This document shows, one piece after another, positions 32,801 to 42,997 of a stretch of DNA of 64,000 bases. The stretch is taken from the NCBI GenBank assembly GCA_002964805.2, contig PUDQ02000143.1:134001-198000 (forward strand), read 5' to 3'. The DNA comes from Trametes villosa. Lineage: Eukaryota > Basidiomycota > Agaricomycetes > Polyporales > Polyporaceae. Within the stretch, counting starts at the first letter, position 1; each line of letters starts with the position of its first letter. Position numbers and translations under genes: made by a program. The notes under the pieces are model-generated. The model was not told the origin of the DNA, did no database searches, and was given only the letters and a program-made list of their open reading frames with translations.

Positions 32801-33065
32801 GCGCCCACTGGTGAGCATTAGAGCAAAGTTAGCACAGCAGTCAAAGTGGCTGTGTGGGTGATCTAGCCTCTAACCCTAAAGTTTCTAATGGATTGTGACC
32901 CTAACCCCAAGTTTGTATGTGGAAGTTGTATGTGGCGCTTATTTCAGATGTAATGATTTGTTAGCTGAGATTGAAAATATTTTCCCACGGGGTCGGATCA
33001 GCGTCACACATTTTGGCTGGGAGCTCACCCCATAAGAAACGATTTCTTCGTTCCTCATCAATCGT
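29830..33065 (-). mobile_element. ACG/AAGT-family element, copy E (3.24 kb), reverse orientation, inserted in Gypsy gag
   Basis: Left edge ACTTGGGGGTAGAGGGCC, AATACTGGCATGTCCGATTG; right edge is the reverse complement of ACGATTGATGAGGAACG...TTTCTTATGGGGTGAG, ending at 33065. It is collinear in reverse with copies A and B; for example the 10190-10520 segment of B matches 31660-31930. Removing it rejoins gag in frame, with at most one base of flanking duplication. No coding gene inside. Because the host Gypsy LTRs are nearly identical, this insertion is recent. Confidence 0.85.
31112..31182. repeat. 34-bp-arm palindrome in copy E
   Basis: The left arm begins CAAACAAAGCCAAAGCTG and continues ATGGCAGGG; the right arm mirrors it as CCCTGCCATCAG and CTTTGGCTTTGTTTG. 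A few mismatches lie near the core ACGCAGAATCCGCGTA. The arms share TGATGGCAGGG and the core with the palindrome of copy B, yet this one sits at a different place in the unit. Confidence 0.9.
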
Positions 33066-34884
33066 AATCTACACCGCGCGCTGCTCAACCCGGTTACGGT
33101 CAAGCACAACGAAATGTCGTGTTTGACCCCGAAGAGGTTCAACCCTCGCCCTCCATCGGCTGGGCTGGGTATGGATCAGCGTCTCATGCGGACGCGGGTC
33201 CATCCCGAGGACCGCGATCATTACCTCCGCCCGCTGTACCTGGCCTTCGACCACGCCGCTCTATGGCACCCTCCGCTGCACCGGGATTATACCAGGAGCA
33301 GGCTGATGATTGCCGTAACTGCAATAGGGCGGTTACGGAAGAACTGGCGTATACCGGACCTAGTAGTCTACCCCGAGACAACTTCGGGGTACAGAGACTA
33401 CTAGACATGATCGAAGAGATGGTTAGTGAGGAGGCAACTTCTCCTCCTCCTGCCTATCTGAAGATGTCCAAGCTACAAGCCCCAAAGGCTTACGATGGCA
33501 AGGACGACCTCGACCACTTTGAACTGTGGTTTCGTAACTTATTGGAATATTTCCATACATTACGGATCACCGGCCCTTCAATGGACGGTGATCGTCTTCG
33601 TTTGCTCAGTGCGAGCCTCTCAGGGGATGCCGCACTCTGGTTTTACAATACTGTACAATCTTCTACACGTGAAAGGCGTGATTGGTTATTTGAGGAAGCC
33701 GTTATAGGGCTGTTCCGACGGTTTATACACCGAGATAACTATTTGTACGCGACTCAGCAATTCGACCGTTTGCGATTCGATGCAAGCAAGGGTGGAGTAG
33801 CCGCTCTTTACGAACGGCTACGCAATTCATAGATGCCCTTCCAGAGCACTATGAACAGATCATCACAGTCGTTAATGGACTATCGGTGAAGTACAACACT
33901 CTCACTGAGTTGTACCAATCCGCCCTCGATATAGAGGAAAACACCCGCGCAATGCAAATGCGCCGGCGACCGCGTGAGCCTCCTACGGCTCATGCCTCTT
34001 CCTCAAGCCATCGCACCACACAGGATACTAAGGGCAAGCATAAAGCTACCCCTAGTTCCTCCAGACCGCAATCGTCTAATCCGAGCTCCGCCAAACCGAG
34101 GAGTGGACCGTCGCGAGTCTATTCGCAGGACCGTAATCGTACTGCGATTACACCTCCCGACCGTCCTAGGCCTTCCGCCAGTACAGCGGCCAAGCCTGCC
34201 TCGGGGCATCCAGCCACGAAGGCCGCAGTCAAATGCTTCTCGTGCGGGCAAATTGGACATTATGCGTCCGATCTGGTCTGTCCCAACGCAGGCAAGCGGG
34301 ACTCGAACCCGCCACGAATGTTTGCTCAACGTTTTGTGGACGACAACTCGGATGGCGAACAACCACCCGAGCCGGCCGAGGATACGCACGAGCAGGACCA
34401 GATCGAGCCCGATGATAGGGCCGATCCTCAAGAGTATGGCCCAGGAGAGGACGAGGCTGGTGATTATCCTGCGTCCGAATATGGATGGGGAGGATCCCAG
34501 TACGAATCCGAGCCGGACGATGGCCAAGAGGGATGGAATGACGGCGATAATGCCATGCATTTCGCAGGAATGAGACTCGAGTCGATTATAGACTCTGAGA
34601 CAGCCCAGGCTGTGAGGATCCACAGCATGGTGGTCGGAAAAGACCGCAATGCTCGGCACGGGTGGATGTACAACACGAAAGTGCGTCGTATCGAAGACCC
34701 GGCTGCCCAACCTCAAAGAGCGAAGGAAGAACAGCGCACATTATGCGCCGAGCTGCCAATAAACGGCATAAGAGCTTTAGTGCTCTTTGACTCAGGATGT
34801 ACGACGGACTCCATTACCCCGGAGTTCGCGTACATCTGTAAGGCTGGACGAATCGATCTTACAGAACCAATGGGCCTACAACTA
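33066..34884 (+). pseudogene. Gypsy gag 3' part, zinc knuckle and start of protease
   Basis: From 33068 the frame gives the Gag core: LKMSKLQAPKAYDGKDDLD, FELWFRNLLEYFHTLRITGP, LSGDAALWFYNTV and YATQQFDRLRFDASKGGV. It then hits a stop at 33829-33831, while FIDALPEHYEQIITVVNGLS continues one frame over, a 1-base frameshift near 33820. The second frame has a zinc knuckle (CFSCGQIGHYASDLVC, two residues longer than the usual C-x2-C-x4-H-x4-C), acidic linkers, and the protease start ALVLFDSGCTTDSITPEF (D-S-G active site). The protease is cut at 34884 by a TA-flanked element and resumes at 35934. Confidence 0.88.
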
Positions 34885-35931
34885 CACCGTCAAACCTGAG
34901 CCGCCTGACGGCAATGCCGCCGCGGGCATCACTTGGGAAGGGCTGTGGGAGCTGGGGGGAGCGCCCCCGTAAGCTGGTGGTCATGGTCAATACAAAAATT
35001 ACCAGACCCTCCCAGCAGGTGTGTCTTACCGCCAGGTGATTGCGCAGTCTGACCACAAGCTGACGAGGAAGGCGCCTCCCAGACTGTTGCTCGGAAGTAC
35101 TGCATCAAATCCTGCAACCCGGCTAGCGTGCTGATTGATACGGCAAAGACGTCCGTCGCGAGCGGTATTTTTATCCTTCGGTATACGCGACATTCCCCCT
35201 TCTTCTTGATTTGGCACCGCAGGCGACGGAAGCAAATGTTCAGAGAAAGACATATATTGGGCGTGGTCCAGTACAAGCTATATACAGTACTATAAGACGT
35301 GCATACATGATACTTACAGAGTTCAAGCAACGAGCAAACATCGAGCAAGCCTGATCTCATAAACCGGGAAGTCAGCCCACACCAGCTTATCGAGCTCACC
35401 TTCTTAAAGTTCTCATGACCAGGATGACACTGAGCAAGATGTATGAACAAGGAGAGGAAGACTTACAAGTGGCAAGTACAGGAAACCTACCGGTGTGGTG
35501 CCAAACTTGAAGGGAACTCACCTTTGGACACTCGACCTTGGGGGGAGAGATGAGGGCACAAGGCAAGCCGTGCTCGCCAACTATCGAGCGCGGACAGGGA
35601 ATATATACGTATCAAAGTGTGTAAATACAGAACAATACCGCGTACTTGAAGCGGTCCAAGTGGTGGCGCGAGGAGACTGATGCGGACGAATTGGCGGGGA
35701 GACGCACAAATTTTCGAAGAGCGCGTGTTCGGGAGGGAAGGAGGCAGGGGGAAGGGCGACCAGGGAGGAGGAAGGTTGCACCGGGCGGACAGTCGGACGG
35801 CTGCTGGCCTGACGGTAAGGCGATTGTTCGTGGTAGGGTAAGGTGATACGCGGGACGGGGAGATCTGCTCGGGGAGGTGCCGACAACGTGAGTATCTCAG
35901 CTGGCGGCAATCCAACACAGGTTTGGCGGTG
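34885..35931. mobile_element. Non-autonomous DNA transposon with TA target duplication (1,047 bp)
   Basis: Terminal inverted repeats CACCGTCAAACCTG on the left and, reversed, CACCGCCAAACCTG on the right (one mismatch in 14) are flanked by TA (34883-34884 and 35932-35933). Excising the element plus one TA restores the protease frame exactly (MGLQL then GTKGSRTKINFG). No transposase frame is present. The TA duplication fits Tc1/mariner-like elements; the CACC start is not decisive. It is a MITE or deletion derivative whose autonomous partner is not in this window. Confidence 0.85.
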
Positions 35932-35933
35932 TA

Positions 35934-36470
35934 GGCACCAAAGGCAGTCGCACGAAGATCAATTTCGGCGCACAAGCTGAAATTGCGATAGGCCCAGTGC
36001 GACAACAGCACTACTTTGATGTAGTGGACATCGATAAATACGATGCCATACTCGGCACCGTATTCTGTCGACAGCACAATATAGTGCTCGACTTTGGGAA
36101 GGATCGAGTATGGGTAGGCGGAAAGAGCATTCCGCTCTTCCGCGACGCGCCTCAGGAGGCCAAACCACGCCCTGCACATTAGCAGAGCATGGCTGAGTCC
36201 ACGAAAGCGGAACCCTCCCACACTCGCTATGCTAAGACTACAGTGTCTCCGGAAAGGGGAGGGAACGGCGTTGAAGCCGTGAATCCACCGGTTAGACACC
36301 AAGGGAGAGCACAAAATAGTGTTCCCCCCAACATAGCTGAGCGATTTTTGCCCAGTCTACACTCATCGAAAGGAGTAAGATGTGATAGATTCAGTTTCGA
36401 AGACCCCTTAGGGATCAACGAACTTCTAGATCACATTGCAAAAGAGCAATGGGATGATGAGCAAATCTGA
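35934..36470 (+). pseudogene. Gypsy protease C-terminus and linker to RT
   Basis: The frame continues the protease: RTKINFGAQAEIAIGPV, HYFDVVDIDKYDAILGTVFC (the conserved ILG segment) and IVLDFGKDRVWVGGKSIPL. In-frame stops are TAG at 36180-36182 and TGA at 36468-36470; the reading between and after them is collinear with the RT frame. These are point nonsense changes, not frameshifts. Confidence 0.85.
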
Positions 36471-37745
36471 CGCACTCACGTCGGATTTGTGATCGACGAA
36501 GAAGAAGAGGAGCTTAACGCTCTTCGAGACAAGTGGTACAAGGAGACGGAGGACATTATGCGTCCTGCGCCTGACAGTTTACCTCCGTATCGAGAGGTAA
36601 ACCACAAGATACCACTGATCGACGAGAAGAAGATCTACCGGTATCACCTTCCGCGATGTGCGGAGGCGATAAAGGGCAAGCTCCTATCGAAAATCAACCG
36701 CTATGTAAAAGCGGGTTGGTGGAGACCGGAAACAGTCTCCCAGGCCGCACCATTATTGTGCGTAGCCAAGAAGAATGGCAAACTGCAAACGGTTATCGAC
36801 GCGAGACAGCGTAACGATAATACGGTTCATGATCTTACGCCCTTTCCGGACCAAGATCAAATACGAATGGATGTCGCTCGAGCGAAGTATCGCTCGAAGA
36901 TAGACCTATCCGATGCGTACGAACAAGTACGCATCGTAGCTGAGGACATATGGAAGACTGCCTTCGCCACGCCGTTTGGAACGTTCGTGAGCGAAGTTAT
37001 GCAGCAGGGCGATACGAATGCCCCATCAACCTTTCAAAGGTTGATGACGACCATATTCCGCGAATACATCGGACGATTTGTCCATGTATATTTGGACGAC
37101 ATCTTTGTGTTTTCCGATACCAAGGAAGAACACGAGGAGCATTTGCGGCTCGTTTTCGATGCGCTCCGCAAGGCGAAGTTGTTCTTGAGCAAGTCCAAAT
37201 GCGACTTGTTCTCCAAAGACCTTGACTGTCTCGGTCACCGAATAGATGACCGAGGCCTTCATGCCGATACCGACAAAATGAGTCGCATACGGAATTGGAG
37301 AACCCCACGGTCGTATAACGAAGTCCAGAGATTTTTGGGTCTCGTTAACTACCTGGCGCATTTCTTACCGGATATATTGGCGTATACCTCGCCATTATCC
37401 GACATGGTACACAACGACAGGCCGTTTGTATGGCAATCGTTACACGATAAATGCTTCGAGTCGATAAAGGCTCTGGCATGCAAGGTCCCCATATTGAGAC
37501 CTATCGACCCACGCAGACCTGAGCCTATTTGGCTCATTTGCGACACATCAATCTTCGGCATTGGGACGCTCTACGGACAAGGCGAGAATTGGGAGACCTG
37601 TCGCCCGGCTGGATTTCTCTCAAAGAAATTCACCAGCGCGCAATGGGCATACCACACCTACGAGCAAGAAGCCCTCGCCATAATGGAGGGGCTCCTCAAA
37701 TGGGAGGACAAACTCCTGGGCCGTGACATTCGAATCGTCACGGAC
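36471..37745 (+). pseudogene. Gypsy reverse transcriptase and start of RNase H
   Basis: RT motifs in order: HKIPLIDEKKIYRYHLPRCA, APLLCVAKKNGKLQTVIDAR, SKIDLSDAYEQVRIVAEDIW, KTAFATPFGTFVSEVMQQGD, and the catalytic VYLDDIFVFSDTKEEHEEHL, followed by the thumb (KSKCDLFSKDLDCLGHRIDD, VQRFLGLVNYLAHFLPDI). RNase H begins with EPIWLICDTSIFGIGTLYGQ and EQEALAIMEGLLKWEDKLLG and is cut after RIVTD by the hAT element. It continues at 42998 with HKALEFMKG in the same frame. Confidence 0.95.
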
Positions 37746-37900
37746 TAGGCAATGGCGAGGATATGGATAATCCGTACGGATATAGCATCCATCATCCACG
37801 GATGACGGATGTGGATGCCATACTTGCTGATCCTTCAAGAATCCGTACCCGTGGTCGCGGATATCCGTATCTGTCACGGATATTGCACAGCCACATGCTC
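37746..37900. repeat. hAT left end with clustered ATCCGT/GGAT subterminal repeats
   Basis: Motifs such as AATCCGTACGGATA, ATCCACGGATGACGGATG, GGATATCCGTATC and TGTCACGGATATT cluster within 150 bp of the terminus. The right end (42820-42989) mirrors this with GGACGGATTTGCGGATATCC, CATCCACGGATTTTCC and CGGATACGGATGCGGATGG. Such clusters are typical hAT transposase-binding arrays. Confidence 0.8.
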
Positions 37901-38175
37901 AAAAAGCGCTTATATGCAGACACCTACTCACCTCTGAGGGCGCAGGCCGTATACCTACTGCATATGGAAGTCAATCATTGATGGTGGCACATAAACTGTA
38001 TAGTAGAAGGCTCCCAGTCGGTGGTCGTCGTATAGTACAGTGAGCCAGGCACATAAAACAGCCAGACAACGGAACACTCTTCGGCCTTACAGGCAACTAA
38101 GAACATAAAACACGTATGTCATGCCCATGTAGACGGTCGAACGGGCACTCATCTTATCTCAAAGTCCAGACAGAC

Positions 38176-41100
38176 ATGGCAAAATCCCGCAGCAGCACTC
38201 GGAAGACGGCCTCGAAGTCCAAGGGCAAGGCCACGGACAAGGGCGCCGGACAACGGGGCTCCAAGGCGAAGGCAACAAGCAAGCCCAAGCGAACGGCGAG
38301 CAGTACTAGCACTACAACTACGAGGTCCAAAGCCGGTACAACAGCGAGCGGGACCGAGGCCCGGTCCGACAGCGACGGTCGCCAGACTAAGAAGCCACGC
38401 ACATCCAACTACCGCCAGCCCTCGGTCGAAGACAGCCCCGACAAGGACGACGACCACATGTCCTCGTCCCACGGAGCGCCGACCGATCCCATCGACGTCA
38501 CCAGCGGCTCCGAATCCGACACGGACGAAGGCGAGCCCGACGAAGAGGAGGAGGAGGACGTGGCCGAGGAAGACGAGGAGGCTGAGCTCGGTATGTCGTG
38601 AGGGTCCCTTTAGCATCAGGAGATCAGTACTGACGAGCACCTAGAACGCCTACGCAAGCGGTGGACCTCACCTGTGTACGGCTTCTTCAAGCGCGACGTC
38701 GCCATCGAGACCATCGGCGGTCGCCGGGCGCACGTCTTCTCGTGTGCGAAGGCCAGCTGCACCCGCACGATCAAGCGCTATCTCGACACGAAGGACGGTT
38801 CTACCGGGAACATGAAGAATCACGCTGAGGCGTGCTGGGGCGAGGAGGTCGTACGCCGAGGGATGGAGACGGGGAGCGCGGACGAAACCCGGAAGACTAT
38901 AGTACAGAGCATCCTGGAGACGGGGCGCATTAGCACGTACTTCGCGCGGGGTAAGAAGAAGGCGAAGGTGACTTACAGCCACATGCAACACACGAAGCAA
39001 GAGACGCGCGGCGAGATTGTGAAGTGGGTCAGCAAGAACCTTCGCCCCTTCAGCATCGTGCGTGACCGCGGGTTCCTGTCGCTCATCAAGACCGGGCGCC
39101 CCGGTTACTACGTGCCCTCCCCTTCCACCGTATCGCGCGACGTCAAAACGGTCTTCGCGCGCTCGCGCAGACGCATCGCAAACCTGCTCAAGGTGAGTTA
39201 GCTACCAGCATCTTACAGGTGCGAACCAAGAGCTTACCGCCGCACGCAGAACTACGATGGGAAGCTCAGCTTCGCCACCGACGCCTGGACGTCTCCCAAC
39301 CACCGTGCGCTCATCGCGATCACTGTACGCCTGGAGTACGAGGGCAATCCAATCAGACTTCTCCTCGACGTCGTGGAGGTTGCAAAGGTACGTACCATCC
39401 CCTTTCTGCATCCAAAGACTGCGCTCACGCGCGCGCGTGGCAGTCGCACAGCGGTGTGAATCTTGCGGCCGCGTTCGCCCAGGTCCTGCAAGATTTCGGA
39501 ATCGAGCACAAGGTTAGTCCGGCAGTCTGCATACGCGCGGAAATGAGGGCTCACCGCCGATGGGCCTAGATCCTGAGCGTGACCTGCGACAATGCGTCAA
39601 GCAATGACACGATGACGGAGGAGCTCGCAGGCCTACTTACCGCTTTCAATGGCGATTACAGCCGGACGCGGTGCTTCCTGCACATACTGAACCTCGTCGC
39701 CAAGAGTATGTTGCGGCAGTTTGACGTCAAGAGTACCGAGGACCCGGAGGAAGCTGACGAGGACGTCCGCGCGCTGCTCGAGCTTGCGCAGAATCTGGAC
39801 CTTGAGGAACGGCAGGTGGTAGACGACGAGAAGGGAGGCGAGAAGGAGATTCCGGACAACGATGATGACAAGAGTTGGGTCGACGAGGAAAGGGAGGAGT
39901 TTGAGCGAGCGGTTCGTCCCGTCAAGATGGTGCTCGTCAAGGTTCGTCTTCCCGTCTCCCCAGCGCAATAAGGTTCAAACCTTGTTCTTCCCGGCTACAG
40001 ATCCGCCGCCTGGCATTCAAAATAGTACACTCCACCACGCTCATCAAGCCGGCGTGGGAGGCTATTCTCGCCAAGCTGGGCCTCAGCCTTCGCCTGATCC
40101 CGCGCGACGTCAAAACCCGGTGGAATTCGACATTCGATATGCTCCGGATGGCCCTCGACTACAAGACGGCACTCGACACACTCTGCTCCAGGCGCGAGCA
40201 CGGGCTACGGGCGTTTGAGCTCACGTCTGAAGAGTGGGGCATCGCACAGGAGCTATGCGATACCCTCAAGGTACGTCTTCCATTCCCACTCGTCCCCGCG
40301 TAGCCCATCTGCTGACATCTTCCCTGATGTTCATCCTGCCACGTCGCTCGCCTTCTTCCACGTCGCCCGTCTTGGCCCTCGTCCCACTTCTCCCTCTCCC
40401 TCTCCCTCTGACTCCTCCACTCTCCCTCGCTCTCCCTCGCTCTCGCTCTCTCTCTCGTCCGCCTGTCCGGTCTTGCTTTCTCTCTCCATCTCACCCACCT
40501 CCCATCCCCCGCGTCTGCGCCGCTCGCAGATCTTCAAGGATGCCACTCTCTTCTTCTCACGGGACACTCCCAACCTCGCCATGGTGATCCCCGCCATGGA
40601 CCACATCGACACCTACCTCACCAACTGCACCCGCGCCGGCCATGCCCTCTCCGAGCCCATCTCCTCGTCGCTCAGGACGGCCAAGAAAACTCTCAACCGG
40701 TACTACAAGCTTAGTGATATGTCGGCGACCTACCGTATCGCGATGGGTGAGTTCCGATCAGTCTTACGCTCGCCCGTCCGGTTTACTAACGCCCTTTCAT
40801 AGTGATGCACCCCTCCCACAAGATGCAGTACTTCGAGACTGCAGGCTGGCCCTCCGCTTGGCTCAAGACCGCGCGAGAGCTCGTGCGCGAGGAGTTCGAC
40901 ATGGAGTACAAGCACGACGATCCGCAGGCCGGCTCCGCTGACGACGCCAACACCTCCCGGACCTCACACAAGCGGTCCCATGCCGCGATGGATGCTGATA
41001 CCGCCGAGCTCCCTGCGGTGCATTTTGTTTGAGTTCGTAATTCATCTTGACTGACGACATCTTGACAGGGCGCAAATATCTTCGACCACCTACCGTCCCT

Positions 41101-41559
41101 CGCCGGCTTCGCGCTCAACGACACGCAGGACGAGCTTGAGCGTTACCTCAACGTCCCCCCGGAGCCAACGAAGGACGCGATGTCTTGGTGGATCGAACGC
41201 CGGCACCTCTATCCGCGCCTGTCGCGCATGGCGCTGGACTATCTGTCCGTGCCAGGTATGAGCTCCACGTCGCCGTTCCACGCTGGTAACACTCACAATG
41301 TCTATTTATAGCTACTTCTGTCGACGTCGAGCGTACGTTCAGCCGCGGCCGCCGTCTACTGACGCACGTCCGAAGCCGTCTCAGCGCCCAGACCACCCGC
41401 GCCCTCTTGTGTCTCGGTGATTGGGTGCGGTGGGATCTGGTCCACGCTGCCGACGTCCGCAAGGTGTGCAAGTTGGACGAGGTTGCGGGGGACGAATCCG
41501 ACTACGACATGGAGGACGGGTGGGACGATATTCGCGGTGTGTTCGATGACGAGGACTAG
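38176..41559 (+). CDS. hAT transposase, 10 exons, 892 aa, apparently intact
   Basis: Proposed join: 38176-38590, 38645-39192, 39250-39387, 39444-39512, 39570-39941, 40001-40270, 40530-40746, 40803-41017, 41069-41255, 41312-41559. All introns are GT...AG and the total is a multiple of three with no internal stop. The N-terminus is basic/acidic low complexity, probably with nuclear signals (KKPRTS). A BED-type finger follows: FSCAKASC...KNHAEACW. The RNase H-like core has Asp in FATDAWTSPNH, Asp in VTCDNASSND, the RCFLHILNLVAK segment, and Glu in SVDVERTFS. The C-terminal dimerisation domain shows MSWWIERRHLYPRLSRMALD. The protein binds the terminal repeats and catalyses cut-and-paste transposition in the nucleus. 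Intron 6 is long (259 bp, pyrimidine-rich) and the donor of intron 8 could also be nine bases downstream. Confidence 0.88.
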
Positions 41560-42087
41560 GCTACCGTAATAGTACATAGAATCACTGTCTCCTTGCGCGC
41601 CCGTACCCTCTTCCCCCTACTCATCTCTATCCCCGCGGCCGTGTCGCGCACACGTAGCTCATCACCCTGTGCTCGCCTGTCTCTCTGCGCCCACGTTGCG
41701 CCCGTGTCGCTACCCGCCGCTCTGTCTCTGCCCGGGCTCTTGTCCCCTCATGGTGCCCGTGCCCGTTGTTTCGCCCGCCCCGTCTCTGTGTCCATGTCGC
41801 GCATGCGCTTGTCGTTGCGCTTGTCCCCGTCCCTATGCCGGTGTTGCATGCATGTAGTATAAGTCCCCCAACTCACCGTGTGCACGTCCTCCGCCGCGGT
41901 CGTTTCCCCTCCGAGTCCACGCCCGGCTCATCTAATCTACACAAGATTGAGGCCCGCGCGCGTCTGTAAAATTCTGCAGCTTGCTCTCTTGCTGCACGGC
42001 TGTCTGCGACCTCACCTCGCTCGCTCTCATCATCTCCCTACTACCTAGCTGCGGCAGCGCCTCCTCGCTCGCTCTCATCTCATCCCC

Positions 42088-42667
42088 ATGCCCTCGCGCG
42101 ACCCAGAACCCGCTCGTACGGGCCCGCCCGTCCGCATTCTCCTGCGCAGCAACACATGGAGCCCTTCGAACGGAGGCCGCGTGCTTCAATACCTCATGCT
42201 CCGGATCATAAACGACGACGACGGGGTGTTCATTGATGTAAGTCTACACTCTGCATGGCCGCCCGTGCAATTGCTTGATGCGGCTCATTAGTACCCACTC
42301 CCTGCGAGTGTTGAAGAATATCTCGCAACCCCACCACGCGTTTTCGAGCGTCTTACTGAGATGTTCATGCACGACACCAGGGGTCCCGTACTGGGCGGTC
42401 TCAGCATCCGGCAACGGCATGCCCTCCGGGATTTCATGGACATTTGGATCACACATCGGAGTCCTCGCTTCGGGGGCCTCATTCAGATCATGATCTCGAC
42501 GGGTGCTCGAGCTTACCCTGCTCATGAGCCTGTCCATCATGACCGTCAATTGGAGTTCCTCTGTATCTTGGCCAGAAGGGCATTTCCGGTATGTCCTTAC
42601 TACTTTTTCGCTTGCTTATGCTCTATTCACCTACCACTCATCCTAGGAGACTGGGGAGGTAGCATAG
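42088..42667 (+). CDS. Second gene inside the hAT element, 155 aa, unknown function
   Basis: Proposed join: 42088-42237, 42292-42588, 42647-42667. ATG 42088 begins MPSRDPEPARTGPPVRILLR. The donors are GTAAGT and GTATGT, the acceptors CATTAG and CCTAG, both introns are short (54 and 58 bp), and both joins are in phase 0. The second exon is rich in aromatic, Arg and hydrophobic residues (EEYLATPPRVFERLTEM; RHALRDFMDIWITHR) and looks like a small folded domain. I recognise no family. It lies on the same strand 528 bp after the transposase stop, inside the element's inverted repeats. It could be a captured host gene or an accessory transposition factor; a chance spliced frame cannot be excluded. 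Confidence 0.5.
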
Positions 42668-42997
42668 GTCATAGTTTTAGGCCTGAGGGCCACATTATCT
42701 CTGTTGTATTGAATGTGGTGTGCTGTATACACATTGTAGAGCTATAACGAACAGCTCAGGCATGTCTCAGAGTGATCTAAACCTGCCTACTTGGAGCTAC
42801 CCTGCTTGCTGTGTCATGGATGGACGGATTTGCGGATATCCGTGTATGGATACAGCATCCACGGATTTTCCTACCCGTCCATGGATGCCAAGTATCCACA
42901 GAATCCATGGATACATGGATATGGATTTTGGCGGATACGGATGCGGATGGTGACCAAAGCATCCGTGGATCCATCCGTGCCATTGCCTATCACGGAC

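Larger units (their letters stand above)
37746..42989 (+). mobile_element. hAT DNA transposon, complete, 5,244 bp
   Basis: The element starts TAGGCAATGGCGAGG and ends CCGTGCCATTGCCTA, an 11-bp perfect terminal inverted repeat (TAGGCAATGGC). The 8-bp target duplication TCACGGAC lies at 37738-37745 and 42990-42997, and excision restores the Gypsy RNase H frame. Both ends carry many GGAT/ATCC words. It encodes a multi-exon transposase with BED finger and hAT dimerisation domain and a second short spliced gene. All features of an autonomous element appear present. Confidence 0.95.
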
